From: Larix kaempferi
Taxonomy: Eukaryota; Streptophyta; Pinopsida; Pinales; Pinaceae
Assembly (NCBI GenBank): GCA_027924585.1
Contig: BSBM01000096.1
Location: 6,013,501-6,077,500 of the forward strand
Length of the DNA stretch: 64,000 nt
Direction: 5' to 3'
In this document: positions 36,150 through 47,345 of the stretch, piece after piece
How positions within the stretch are numbered: the stretch's first letter is position 1
Layout of the letters: the number at the start of each line of letters is the position of its first letter
Position numbers and translations under genes: made by a program
The notes under the pieces: generated by a model
The model's database searches: none
What the model was told of the DNA's origin: nothing
The model's input: only the letters and a program-made list of their open reading frames with translations

Positions 36150-36960
36150 TGTGATAGGACTGCATCATCCCTGAACATTTAGTTCAAAATGTACATGATA
36201 GGACTGCATCATCCCTGAACTTTTAGTTCAAAATGTACATGATAGGACTGCATCGTCCTTGAACGTTTGGTTCAAAATGTACATGATAGGATTGCATCGT
36301 CCTTGGACTCATGTCCTAAAGTGATAGGGATTGATCATCCTATAAGTGGATCAGGATTGCATCGTCCTTGGACTAATGTCCTAAAGTGATAGGGATTGAT
36401 CATCCCGTAAGTGGATCAGGATTGCATCGTCCTTGGACTCATGTCCTAAAGTGATAGGGATTGATCATCCCGTAAGTGGATCAGGATTGCATCATCCTTG
36501 GACTCATGTCCTAAAGTGATAAGGATTGATCATCCAGTAAGTGGATTAGGATTGCATCGTCCTTGGACTCATGTCCTAAAGTGATAAGGACTAATCATCC
36601 TATAAGTTGATTCGGGATTGCATCATCCCTAGACATGGTGAGATGTCTTAAAGTGATAAGGACTAATCATCCTGTAAGCTAATTCAGGATTGCATCGTCC
36701 CTAGACATGGTGAGATGTCTTAAAGTGATAAGGACTAATCATCTTGTAAGATGATTCAGGATTGCATCGTCCCTAGACATGGTGAGGTGTCTTAAAGAGA
36801 TAAGGATTGATCATCTTGTAAGTTGATCTGGATTGCATCATCCATAGACATGAGAGATGTCTTAAATTGAGAGGGATTGATCATCCCATAAGTGAATCAG
36901 GATTGTATCATCCTTGGACCTATGTCCTAAAGTGAGAGGGATTGATCATCCAGTAATAGG
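36150..36960. repeat. 44/65/72-bp tandem array with dyad words, copia 3' region, block 2
   Basis: First three 44-bp units (tgataggactgcatcatcc..., 36197, 36241, 36285), then exact 65-bp steps (gtgata at 36321, 36386, 36451, 36516, 36581), then ~70-72-bp units to 36960. Each unit holds near-palindromic words, ggattgatcatcc and ggattgcatcgtcc, so the transcript could fold into a series of hairpins. It is a satellite-like array inside one transposon copy. Confidence 0.85.
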
Positions 36961-36999
36961 ATCTTGTACATTGCAGAGTATGCTACTATGTTGATGTTG

Positions 37000-37460
37000 T
37001 TGATCGAGAGGATCTAGATGTTGATCATGATGATCTAGATGATGATGTTGTTGATCGTGATGATCTAGATGATGATGAAGCTGATCGTGATGGTCTAGAC
37101 GACGATGTTGCTGATCGTGATGGTCTAGGTGACGATGCTGTTGCTTGTGATGGTCTAGATGATGATGCTGCTAATCGTGATGGTCTAGATGACGATGCTA
37201 TTGATCGTGAGGATCTAGATGATGATGTTGATCAGTATATCCAGACGATGAGGCTGTTGATCGAGAGATCCAGATGATGATGTTGATCGGTAGATCCAGA
37301 TGATGAGGTTGTTGATCGAGAGATCCAGATGATGATGTTGATCAGTAGATCCAAATGATGAGGCTGTTGATTGAGAGATCCAGATGATGATATTGATCGG
37401 TTGATCCAGACGATGAGGTTGTTGGTTGAGTGATCCAGATGATGATGATGTAGCTGATCG
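37000..37460. repeat. 30-bp and 54-bp tandem arrays, copia 3' region, block 3
   Basis: Six to seven 30-bp units (gatggtctagatgatgatgctgctgatcgt type) at 37000-37235, then about four 54-bp units (gagagatccagatgatgatgttgatcgg...) at 37235-37460. Both are rich in GATC and GATGAT words. Confidence 0.8.
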
Positions 37461-37664
37461 AGTGCTGCAAAGGATGAATACTCAGTACTGAAGATGTTGA
37501 TGTTCCAGTATTGAAGATCTTGAAAGATGTTCCAGTAACTGTTTGAGTTACTGATGATGTATGAAGAAAGCTTCCAATGATTTATAGATGTATCATGTAT
37601 CATGTAGTTGATGACTCCTTGCTCGTGCAGATTTTGTTATAATATCCTTCTCGTTAACGGGGAG

Positions 37665-37822
37665 TGTTGAGATATTGTAACTTCTAAGAATATTATATTT
37701 GTACTTTATTATTCCGGAGATGTTTCATTCCTCTATGAAGACCTTTTTGTATATCCAGAGATGTTTTATTCCTTCATGGAGAATGTGGTAACTTGGGTTA
37801 TTAGACTTCCCTAGTGGGGGTC
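37665..37822 (+). mobile_element. 3' LTR of the copia element, left part
   Basis: Starts TGTTGAGATATTGTAACTTC like the 5' LTR and matches it to ctagtgggggtc, where element B interrupts it. The last five bases (gggtc, 37818-37822) are the target duplication of element B. Confidence 0.9.
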
Positions 37823-38545
37823 TGTAGCTAGGGTTTTACCCCTAGCTTGTGCCAATGAGCACCTACTAAGGAGAATGGACTCCTTAGTAGCAGTTCAGTA
37901 TATTAAACTAATTATGCAATAAACAAAAAATTAAATTATTTCTAATACAAGCATGAAGCATAAACACCAAAATGAAAGAATGTCTTTGTATTGATGTTAC
38001 CTTGAGTGTCAAGGTTGGTGAAGCCCTTTGCAGTGTCCAAGAGGATGCTCCAAGCTCCAAGAATGCTCCTTCTCCTTCTCCAATGTTGGGGATGGGCCAA
38101 AGGTGGCTCTCAAGGTGAAACTAGTTCAAAGGTGGACTAGGGTTTCGAGAGAGATTTTGGCAGAGTAAGGGTGCTTGTGATTGTGGATATGGAATAAGGG
38201 ATCTCCATCACCTATTTATAGTTTTTTGGTGGTGGAGTGCTGACCCATGGTTTTAGGAAACACATGGTTTTATGCAGCTGTATAGGGTTTTTTCTTCCTT
38301 TTCCTCATTATTTTATATTTTTATTCCCTTTTTAGGGGATTTTTGCTATTTTTGGAGGAAAAGGGGGTTTTTTAGCCTTTTTTAGGCTATTTTGATGGTT
38401 TTTTGGCCTTTTGGAGGCATTTTAGGCCTTTTGGAGGCTTTTTAATGGGTTTTTTGGGATTTTTAATGGAAATATGGTAGGAAAATGGACAAATGAGTCA
38501 TGTAATGTGGTAAATGAGCTAGTGAGCACTTTTTGGGTGTTAACA
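37823..38545 (-). mobile_element. 3' LTR of element B (723 bp)
   Basis: Plus-strand ends tgtagctaggg...ggtgttaaca, that is TGTTAACACCC...CCCTAGCTACA in element orientation. It carries TATAAATAGG on the minus strand at 38220-38211. Confidence 0.92.
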
Positions 38546-38562
38546 GATTGCCCCCTGATGTG
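38546..38562 (-). other. Polypurine tract of element B
   Basis: On the minus strand the LTR is preceded by cagggggcaatc, a purine-rich run that would prime plus-strand DNA synthesis. Confidence 0.6.
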
Positions 38563-41207
38563 CGAGGGCAGGAGCTCATCGTATGGCCGATGGACATCAT
38601 AAGTCATGAATGGTTTTCCTGGGATGTGGAGAGAAGAGAAGAAACAAACTGGAGCCCGGAACAACGATCCCGAACAACTGCAAGAACTAAAAGTACATAA
38701 CCTCAATAAAGGATGAGGAATCATCTGATCATATGGACGAGGCGGGCATTCCCATGCTCGTATCAGGATATAACATAATAACAACAATGGGGTCCAAAAA
38801 TGGGGACCTGAAATATACATGACCTCAAATACTGACTGAGGAATAATCTCAATATATGGACGAGGCGGGCATACCCATGCTCGTATCAAGATATATAAAC
38901 ATAACTGTGAGGCCCGAAAAGGGGGACCTGTAAGATACATGACCACTGTGTACATCATAAGAGTCCAGAGGGGACACAAATCTGGGACATACTGCTGAGC
39001 GGATCATGTGTGAACTGCAGAACTGGTGCACCGGAACAATCAACAGTGCTACTGAGTTTGGTACCAAAGGAACTGATGAGCTGCTGGATCATAGTGACTG
39101 GGGTCATACTCTCCATGGTACACTGAACTGGAACTGATCGGGAACTGAAACTGGGTACTCAAGGAAGCATGAAACTGGATGGCTTCCGAATACAAACGCC
39201 AACGCAGCCCGGACATCCACGGGAACATACAACTGGGCGTTCCGAAGTGACTCACCAATGTGCTAGAGTCGGGGGAAATCCGGGGTCTTCGACAAAAAAC
39301 TGATGGAATATAATCCTACGCGATCCTCAACGATGCGATCAAGGTGCTGAAGTCGAGCATGTGAGGAACAACCACTCAGAGAGGCAATGATGTCTCCTCT
39401 CAGAATGATCCGTAGGCACTTACCACAGATGGTGATAAGTCCAGGGCGTAGGGACCTCTGGGCCTATCCTCTGGAATAGAGGAGCTGTCGTCGACAGAGG
39501 GAGACCTGCCCCTAGCAAGGCAATGATGTTTCCTTGACAGGAGCGCGAGGTACAAGACCGAAATGTGATAGTGCTGGTGGCAGGACTGATAAACTGTGGG
39601 GGGACAACTGGGCAAGTAGAGCGGGTGGACTCAAACTTCCTTTGTTCAGAGTATGATAATGGAAGTGATCTGGCAGCATATGAAACTGACTCAGGGGAAA
39701 GGGATCATAGCTGTAATGGATCTGGGGGAAAAACTGGCTGAGGGATACTCAAGCTTGGTGTAACATGGCAGGAGACTGCAGAATACTCTGAACAAAGGCG
39801 ACCTAATTGGGGGTGCTGCCGAGATGATCGATCATAGTGCCATGAGGCACGGGAGGATACTTCTTCATGGGTTAAGGAACTAGAAGAAGTGTGTGGATAA
39901 AAGATACTGTCGTGTGGATTTTACGAGCCCAGGACAGTTCATGCTCGTGGTTGCTTTCAATTTTAAGGAGTCTGAAAGCGATAAGAAGACTCTGAAGTGA
40001 TGGAATGGTACTGTCGTGTGGATTTTACGAGCCCAGGACAGTTCATGCTCGTGGTTGCTTTCATTTTTAGAGAGTCTGAAAGCAAGTAAGAAGACTCCAG
40101 GGGGTTGCTTTTTCGTAGATTTAGTCTCCAAGGCCCAAAGAAGCATAAAAGGATGCAATGAAGAACTCTTCTAGCCGGTGTGACTAGAGTATTCCTTTTT
40201 CGTAAGTAGTCTACCAGGTCCGGAAAAGGGTTAAACTTATACCAGATAGACGCCCTTTCAGGTACTTTAACGAGCATGAAAGGAAGCAAGATTGCTCGGC
40301 GATCTTTTCATTCTTTTAGGAGTCAGAAAAGAGCTTAACGGAAACTCCCTAAGTGCCTTTTTCGTAAAGGAGTTGTCCGGCCCGAAAAAGGGATAAAATT
40401 ATACCGAACAAAAGGAATGGCTAGGCAAGGAGGAAGTGTTCAATCAAGGTTTAGTAATGATGACCAAGAACGAGGGTAGGTGGGAACACTGATGGACCTC
40501 CTTGCGGGGTAGATGAAATGGTGGCAAAATAACGAAACATTTGCAATATGACAGAAGTGAATGGCTCATGTAACAATGTGGAACAATCCGATGGCGGCCG
40601 ATGTGGCACGCAAACCGCGGCAGCAAGGTGTTGGGACACAATGGTGAAATTGTACCAAGTGAGAGCGAGAAATGATCTCAAGCATCATCACGAGCTCGGA
40701 AAAATGAATCCGGCGATATAAAGGATGTCAAAAACGGGTAACGGCCGATGTGGCACGCCAACCGAGGTGACGGGGGCACTTTGAAAAATGCCCAGAAAAT
40801 CTGGAGGTGAGAGCGAGAAATGATCTCAAGCATCATCACCAGCTCGAAAAAATGAATCCGATGATATAAAACATGTGAAAAACGGAGAACGGCCGATGTG
40901 GCACGCAAACCGAGGCGACTAGTGACGTCTGAACACAATGTTGATATTGGTCCTAGTGAGAGCGAGAAATGATCTCAAGCATCGTCACGGGCACGGAAAT
41001 ATGAATCCGGCGGTGCAAATGGTGCGAAAAACGGAGGTCATAAAGACTTCGGAATGGTAAAAGGTGAGCCCACCAAGCCAAGGATGCAGTGGTGGGGCGA
41101 AATGATGACCCGTGGGGGAAGAATACTAGGTGTATCAAAGCAAATCAAACAAGTGATATGTGACCTCAAAAATGGTTGAGATCACACATGTGAAAAGGTG
41201 AGCAGGT
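38563..41207 (-). other. Region between gag-protease frame and 3' LTR of element B, with tandem repeats
   Basis: No RT, RNase H or integrase was recognised. Three sets of direct repeats: ~123-bp units with atggacgaggcgggcat (38733 and 38856); ~102-bp units with actgtcgtgtggattttacg (39907 and 40009); and three ~148-bp units with gtgagagcgagaaatgatct (about 40660, 40809, 40957). Open frames on both strands run through the repeats and are not believed to be genes. Confidence 0.7.
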
Positions 41208-44200
41208 TTAATGACCTGCCCCCATGCTATGTGCATGGGGTTTGTGACTATGGATCACATATGTGGGGGTTTGAACAATGGGTTCAGTGACGTGCTGAGA
41301 TAGATGTGATGGGGAAGGTTCAAAATGATTGATCATGCCCCCTATCCTAGGGTCAAGAGAATCTATTATGCCCCTTGACTCAGAGGTGTCAAAGTGGTGC
41401 TCTATGATGGCGGGGTCAAGACCGGGCACTTCGGTATAGGACCACGCAAAGACATCACAGTACTCTTGGAAGAGTTGGTGGTAGTTCTCGATCTCCTGCG
41501 CGCTGCAGGAGGCTCCTAAAGTGATGACTTCAGGGGCACGTCCTGGGGCAGCGATATCAACTTGGATGATAGGTGAGATGTTGGCCATGTTACCTTCCTC
41601 GAAGGCATCCGGAGCAGGAATAGGGTCCTTGAACCAGTCGACCTTGGTGGGGAGGAAGTCTTTGGATTCAACCGCGTATTGGGTAGCGGTGCTAGAGGAG
41701 GATTCTTCGGGAATGAAATAGGAACGGTGGTGCGTGTCATCCCAGGGATAATCCGGGGCAGTTAGGGCCTCAAGAATCTCCTCATCAGTACGGAAAGTCT
41801 TTGTCGTCAAATCGGTTGACGAGGTAGTGGAAGTAGTGGTTGAAGAGATCATGTAGATGGTATTAACCTCTCCGGAAGGTGAAGAGTCTGGGGGGTAGAT
41901 CTCTTCAACGGTAGGTGGTGCCGTCTCAAGGTCCAGATTGTTCATCTCATAAAGAGCGGCTCTGTAATCCGGGAGATCAGGACAATGATGTGAATAGTGC
42001 CCGTAAATACCGCAGATGGCGCATGAGTGGTTGGTACGTAGGGACTTATCTTTAGGCTTAGGAGTGGGGTTTAATTCGACAGTTGGGACGTTGGGGTCAT
42101 CATCGAGCATTTGCATGTGCTTCTGTAATGCGGGTAACTGTGGGCATTGGTGGGTCGCATGGCCCAACTCGTCACACAGCGAGCATTTGGGAGGAGCACG
42201 AAACACTGGAGGGTTCTTGACTGTCTTGGGAGGTGGGACAGCAGTGTAAGGTTGTGGACCTCTGCCCCCAGTGGGTTGAAGAGGGGGAGGAGGTGTCGTG
42301 GAGGACGAAGGGGTAGGGACCCCGGGAGGTGGGTGGGTGGTAGTAGCCATGGGTTGCACCGGCTGGAGGACGACATCAGGTGTCGGCGGGCGAACGGGAG
42401 GCGAAAGGTACCATACAGGTAATCCCAAGGTTAACCCAGGGAGGCTAAGGGTAGCCATGACCGGGGCGCTTACTACTCCTGCTGGAGGAACTAGGAAGGG
42501 GATCGTATGGATCGGTGTAACACCAATGTGACTAGGTACCAATGGTGGTTTAGGCAACAAGGATGGTTGATTGTTAGGTGGTAGGATGTCATGGGACAAG
42601 GTACATAAGTCAGACATTTCGGGCGTAGATGATGGCGGAGGAATGGATTGAAAGGTGGAGGTCATCGGCGCGTCTGAGTAGACTCCAGGCCCCGTAGAGG
42701 AAACGAACGAGGTGGAGGCAGGAGAAACAGGTTGTTCAACCATGGGGAGAACATTTTCCGGTGCCGCGGGAGCACTGGGATCATAGTAGGTGAGCTGGTC
42801 AATCTTAACCACGCGTCCTTCATGGGGGAACATCATGGTGCGAAAGACAGAAGAGGCAACCGCCCGCATGGCATACATGTAGCTGCGGCCAAGTAGAAGG
42901 TTGTAATCCAATTGGGCATTGATTACCTCTATGTCAATAAGAACTGTTTTACCACCTAACTGGACAGGAACGTTGGGCAGGAGGCCTTGGGGCTGGGCCG
43001 AACGACCGTCATAGGCACGTAACGCAGTGGTGGACTGCTGGAGAGGAGGGGATCCTAGTTTCTGCCATACAAATGTAGACATAACGCATGTGGAAGCACC
43101 CTCATCAATGATGCACCGATGGATAACAAGATTCCTAACGGAGACTGTAACTTGGAAGGCTAAGCTGGAAGGTAGGCGTGGTTCAGACTGGTCTAAGTCA
43201 AACGCCATCAAATGTGAATCAGTTGGGTCAATCCCCCCGATGGCGGAAAGTAAAGTCTTGCGCTGGGCAGGGCAGTTCTTCAAGACTTCTAACGCAGACA
43301 TGGCTGCGGGAGATTGGGCTAGGTCGTCTACAATGTTGTAGTTTGACGCAGCACGTGCATTAGGGTTATTATTGATTCGGCGCAGTGGGAAACGAGGTGC
43401 TTTCGCAGCGCCGTCTGTGGGAGGCGGAGGTATGCGTAATGCCTGATCGGTGGGGTGGGCGTTAGTAGTTTTATCCGTGGGAGTGGCTTCAGAGGTGGAG
43501 CCATATTGGTTCCGACGGGTCTGGAGGTTGACGTCAGCGGATGACATCATCAGTAAGTGGTGGGTACCTGAGTCAAACATGGGTTGATCAGGGGCAGCGT
43601 AGGTGATCTGTTGTTGTTGGGGTTGCACGTTAGCTTGAGGGGCCAACGGCTGAGTGTTCACCACGCCTTGGGTCGGTAAGGGGTTTTGCAGCACCAAAGG
43701 GGGTTGCTGAGGTTGGGGGGGGTTGGGCGGTGCTTGGGGAGCCGCATGCCCTTGGCGATGGGCCTCGTCAACCCAAAGCTGCCGAGCTCGCTCCAAGTGT
43801 GGGCAAGCATGGGTGTAATGTCCATAGACCCCGCAAATAGAACAAGGGTGGTTCGTTCGCAGATTGGGGTTTTTGGCCTGCTTGGGCGGGCGATCAGGGT
43901 TTTGATTAGCGGGGGCCGCATTGTTATTGTCAGGGGGATTAGCCGGTTGACCAGCTTGGTCTGCAGGTTGGTTGTTTCCCCGATTACGGCCCTTGCCGCG
44001 GTTCTGTTGGCCCTGGTTACGTTGGTTATTCTGGTTTTGCTGCGGGTTATGTTGGGCGTAAACTTGCCCTTGGGCAGCAGGTGGATTTTGAGGTTGCGCA
44101 GGTGCTGGAGCAGGCTGCGGAGGATGATATGCAGGTTGAGGCTGAGCAGGTGCAGCAACTTGAGGGGGTTGCTGATAGGACTGCGGAGCCGGTTGTGGAT

Positions 44201-45647
44201 GTGCCGCAGGGGCTGCCTGGGGCGGATAATAAGCTGGTGGGGCTTGGGAAGGCGCAGGAGCTGAGGCAGCCTGCTGATGGTAGTAAGGCTGAGGGGCGAC
44301 TGGAGGAGCATAAGCAGGAGTCGCATACCCGAAGCACTGTGGTGGACATGAGGGCCCATGGGAATGGTGATGTGTCATGGGAGCATATGAGTTGGTTGCT
44401 CCAGACTGTGAAGTAGCCCGCGACAGGTCGGGGCCAGGGGTAGGACGTGCTATAGAAAATGGTTGGGGATGCGAAGAAACACGGCCAATGATACCATCTG
44501 CAGCGTGGGATGCCCCCGGCGCATCATGATGGGAGGACTCGCCGCGAGGGGCGTCAGGTATAATGGTATAAAGGTAACCCGACTGGGCGTAAATGAGGTC
44601 GAACTGCTGTGCCTTAAGGATGGCCTCTTCTTCAGACTGGGGTCTTTCTGAAGCTACATCCTTAGCGATGACAGGAAGCAGGGACTTGAGGAACCAATCG
44701 AGGAAGATACGGTCATCTAGTTTAATCTTGCATAAGCTACGGCGTTTACGCCACTCATGGATGTGGTCCGTGATATGGGTAGCTGTGTTTTGTCTACAAG
44801 ATAGAAGGATCTCAACGCCCGCGTCATAGCGGACTGGCAACTGGAAGAACTGCAGGAAGGTCGAGGCCAGGGAAGAAAAGATGGCGTGGGTCCCATGAGG
44901 CTGCTCAATATACCACTTGGCTGCAGAGCCAGTAAAGGTGCGTTGTAAGAGACGGAGGCGAACAGAGTCATCCACAATGGAGTTAGAGGAACACCATAGG
45001 TGGAAAGACATGATGTGGTTCTGTGGGTCCTCACCTGCCTTACCCTCGAATTTAGGGATGTCAGAGGGTAGTTTGGTAGGCATATGAGGCCACATAGGGT
45101 CGTGTCGAATAGGATCGTTGGTCAATCTGGCCAGGTCAGGTAGGTTGAGGCTAGCCATGAATGGCAAACTGGAAGAAGGCTGCGACACAGTAGTGCTATG
45201 GACCAAGTTGGGGCCAGTGCCCCCAAGTGGAGGGACAAGATTTAGGGTGGTGCCCCCAAGTGGGGGAACTGAGGTAGTGGAGGATGGTCCAGCACCACCA
45301 TGGGTAGTGTGAGCCACTGATGTAGTGGGGATAGGTATTCCTGCTGTGGGAATAGGTACCGTGAGGGGAACGGTAGATGGTTGCCCCATGGAGGGCATAC
45401 CAAAAACAGGTGTAGTAACTGGTGTAGTAGTGGTGGATATGCCACCAATGGTCCCTATGACAAATGGAGTGGAAGTCGTACCAGCCATGGGGCTAGTAGG
45501 GGCAGTATAAATAGGGTTCTCAGACTCTTCGTCAGAATCAGAGGTAAAGTAAGGTGCGTCACTATCTGGTGACGGAGACCTACGTCGCTGACGGGTGGAG
45601 TCAAGTGACAAGGCTCTAGATCTGTGATGAGTGGTATCAACGGACAA
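41208..45647 (-). CDS. Gag-protease polyprotein of element B (open 1479 codons)
   Basis: Residues about 185-360 are a retrotransposon Gag core (DIPKFEGKAGEDPQNHI, GSAAKWYIEQ, FLQFFQLP). A Pro/Gln/Ala-rich linker leads to zinc knuckle 1 (~600, CSICGVYGHYTHAC, C-X2-C-X4-H-X4-C). An aspartic-protease-like domain follows (~840-950) with IIDEGAS at the active-site position, where most families have DSGA or DTGA, and LLLGRSYM later. Then come knuckle 2 (~1154, CSLCDELGHATHQC) and knuckle 3 (~1208, CAICGIYGHYSHHC). Near residue 1384 is the piece that normally leads into RT (EYCDVFAWSYTEVPGLDP), after which pol is missing. The stretches around knuckles 1 and 3 are near-duplicates (LRTNH before each). 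The frame is open from a TAG near 45750 without an ATG; the first in-frame Met is at 45488 (1426 codons), so the true start is uncertain. Gag builds particles; protease would cut the polyprotein. Confidence 0.88.
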   Translation of the reverse strand: MSVDTTHHRSRALSLDSTRQRRRSPSPDSDAPYFTSDSDEESENPIYTAPTSPMAGTTSTPFVIGTIGGISTTTTPVTTPVFGMPSMGQPSTVPLTVPIPTAGIPIPTTSVAHTTHGGAGPSSTTSVPPLGGTTLNLVPPLGGTGPNLVHSTTVSQPSSSLPFMASLNLPDLARLTNDPIRHDPMWPHMPTKLPSDIPKFEGKAGEDPQNHIMSFHLWCSSNSIVDDSVRLRLLQRTFTGSAAKWYIEQPHGTHAIFSSLASTFLQFFQLPVRYDAGVEILLSCRQNTATHITDHIHEWRKRRSLCKIKLDDRIFLDWFLKSLLPVIAKDVASERPQSEEEAILKAQQFDLIYAQSGYLYTIIPDAPRGESSHHDAPGASHAADGIIGRVSSHPQPFSIARPTPGPDLSRATSQSGATNSYAPMTHHHSHGPSCPPQCFGYATPAYAPPVAPQPYYHQQAASAPAPSQAPPAYYPPQAAPAAHPQPAPQSYQQPPQVAAPAQPQPAYHPPQPAPAPAQPQNPPAAQGQVYAQHNPQQNQNNQRNQGQQNRGKGRNRGNNQPADQAGQPANPPDNNNAAPANQNPDRPPKQAKNPNLRTNHPCSICGVYGHYTHACPHLERARQLWVDEAHRQGHAAPQAPPNPPQPQQPPLVLQNPLPTQGVVNTQPLAPQANVQPQQQQITYAAPDQPMFDSGTHHLLMMSSADVNLQTRRNQYGSTSEATPTDKTTNAHPTDQALRIPPPPTDGAAKAPRFPLRRINNNPNARAASNYNIVDDLAQSPAAMSALEVLKNCPAQRKTLLSAIGGIDPTDSHLMAFDLDQSEPRLPSSLAFQVTVSVRNLVIHRCIIDEGASTCVMSTFVWQKLGSPPLQQSTTALRAYDGRSAQPQGLLPNVPVQLGGKTVLIDIEVINAQLDYNLLLGRSYMYAMRAVASSVFRTMMFPHEGRVVKIDQLTYYDPSAPAAPENVLPMVEQPVSPASTSFVSSTGPGVYSDAPMTSTFQSIPPPSSTPEMSDLCTLSHDILPPNNQPSLLPKPPLVPSHIGVTPIHTIPFLVPPAGVVSAPVMATLSLPGLTLGLPVWYLSPPVRPPTPDVVLQPVQPMATTTHPPPGVPTPSSSTTPPPPLQPTGGRGPQPYTAVPPPKTVKNPPVFRAPPKCSLCDELGHATHQCPQLPALQKHMQMLDDDPNVPTVELNPTPKPKDKSLRTNHSCAICGIYGHYSHHCPDLPDYRAALYEMNNLDLETAPPTVEEIYPPDSSPSGEVNTIYMISSTTTSTTSSTDLTTKTFRTDEEILEALTAPDYPWDDTHHRSYFIPEESSSSTATQYAVESKDFLPTKVDWFKDPIPAPDAFEEGNMANISPIIQVDIAAPGRAPEVITLGASCSAQEIENYHQLFQEYCDVFAWSYTEVPGLDPAIIEHHFDTSESRGIIDSLDPRIGGMINHFEPSPSHLSQHVTEPIVQTPTYVIHSHKPHAHSMGAGH

Positions 45648-45749
45648 TGATCGGAATCTATGACGAGTGGTGTCGAGAGAACCGTGCTGTGGGGGCTCGC
45701 CCCTGAGGCGCCGAGAATGTCTCGGGGACTCAATGGTGACAGATGGTGT

Positions 45750-47345
45750 CTAAATCTCTGTGGGTTGAGGTGAGTATGAAAACAGCTCAAAAATCCTAAT
45801 GCAACCGAGTGTGCAGAAGGAGAGCTAAAAAGCAAGGCACTCAGGCCAACAACCAACTCAAAACACCCACTGCAACAGCTGTGCTACAATAGGTGGAGTA
45901 ACAACAAAGATGGTCAGAATACCAACAAGCAGCAGGCTTCCTAGAAAAGAAAAATGGTGGACTCACTAGACCAAGGGAGGTAAAGGAGCATGCAAACACC
46001 TAGCTAAAAGTATTCTGACTTAACTAAACATATCCTCTGCAAGGTGATGAAATCCAAGTCAGACAATATGAGTAGGAAAGCCAAGTGGCTATGATATCCC
46101 CCTACCGGGAGGGATACCGGGTAGTCAATCCTAGAAGAATGGCAACTAAGATACCCCGTTCATGACACGTCCAGAAAGGTGAATCTGCCGTTTAGTTCGT
46201 TGACCGCAATACCCCTATACAGGGATATCCCGCGAACCGCGAAAGGTAGCCCTTCGGTTACTGAATGGAGTGCGGTATTCCACTCAGGCCTCCGGAACCA
46301 GTCTCCCGACTTCAACCCTCCTAAGGGAGAGGCCCTCTGATAAACTGGTCGTGACCGTGCCAAAAAGTACTAGGGGATTTTGGTTCCCTAGTTGGACAAC
46401 AACTATGTCTCAAGTGAAATGACCAAGGGGTGTTATTGGAAGCCTATCCCCCTGATCCTACCTAACTACAATGATTCTTTAGTGTTCCCCAAGTGGGGTT
46501 AGAATGTTGGTTTAGTTAGGTACTTTTTAAGGCTCACTTGATTTAATGTGACAGAGTGTGTGCTCGTGAGGTGTTGAACCCAAAAACAGAAGTGCCACAA
46601 GGGAGGGCAACTTCCAATCTATCAATAATGCTGAAATTGATTCTTTTAATTTGCAAAATTTTCTGAAAATAAAAATACTGAAATTTTAAAAAGATTCTGT
46701 AAAAGGAACAGAAATTATGTTGCAGAAAGGCTGTAAGGAAGTAGGCTGCAGGTGGGACAGAGGGCTGTTCAAATGCAGAAAATATTGCAGCAAGAGGGGC
46801 TGGGCTCAAAAACAGGAAAAGAGCAGAAATCAGACCGCGAGTCTGTGGCGGGTCAGAACAGGCCGACCGCGGGTTTGAGGGCAACAGCGGCGGTCAGGTC
46901 GCGGCTATCGGGCCAATAGTTGCAGTCGGGACGCAGGAAACAGGGGACAAGGCACAGTCGGGTCGCGGCTATCGGGCCAACAGTGGCAGTCGGGACGCAG
47001 GAACAAAGGAAAAACAGACAGTCGGGTCGCGGCTAAAAGGCTAACAAGCGCAGTCGGGACGCCCGAAAGAGGCAGAAAGCCGCAGTCGAGACGCGTGAAC
47101 AAGGCCGATAGGCGCAGTCAGATCGCGGCAAACAGGCTGGTTAGCCACGGTCAGATCGCAGGTAACAGACTTGAATCCGCCGACTGAGCGTCGGAAGCAG
47201 TCTGAGAGCCACGGTCGGATCGCGGGTAAAGGCCTGAAAGGCGCGGTCGGGACGCGACTGTAGAGGAAAAAGACGCGGTATGCAGCGGCCGAAAGGGACA
47301 GCCGAAAGAAAAAATTTAAAACGGAAACCAGAAATTCGAAAACTA
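45750..47345 (-). other. Leader region of element B
   Basis: About 1.6 kb between the primer-binding site and the gag frame. No gene recognised. It is similar to the leader of element A in its inner half (46020-46560), including the phrases around gttcatgacacgt and tcccctaccggga. The outer part is the GC-rich array at 46850-47270. Confidence 0.7.
46850..47270. repeat. ~32-bp GC-rich word array in the leader of element B
   Basis: About eleven words of the type gtcgggtcgcgg / gtcgggacgcag / gtcagatcgcgg occur at about 46889, 46926, 46958, 46990, 47022, 47053, 47084, 47116, 47150, 47213 and 47247, mostly 31-34 bp apart. Spacers are variable. GC content is much higher than in the flanks. The word and step match the array of element A. 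Confidence 0.75.

Noticed and set aside
38422-38979. 185-codon minus-strand frame crossing the LTR edge and repeats of element B
   Set aside because: It runs across the polypurine tract, LTR end and a tandem repeat, so it is not a gene.
43686-44264. 192-codon plus-strand frame opposite gag of element B
   Set aside because: Shadow of the Pro/Gln/Ala-rich coding strand; no domain of its own.
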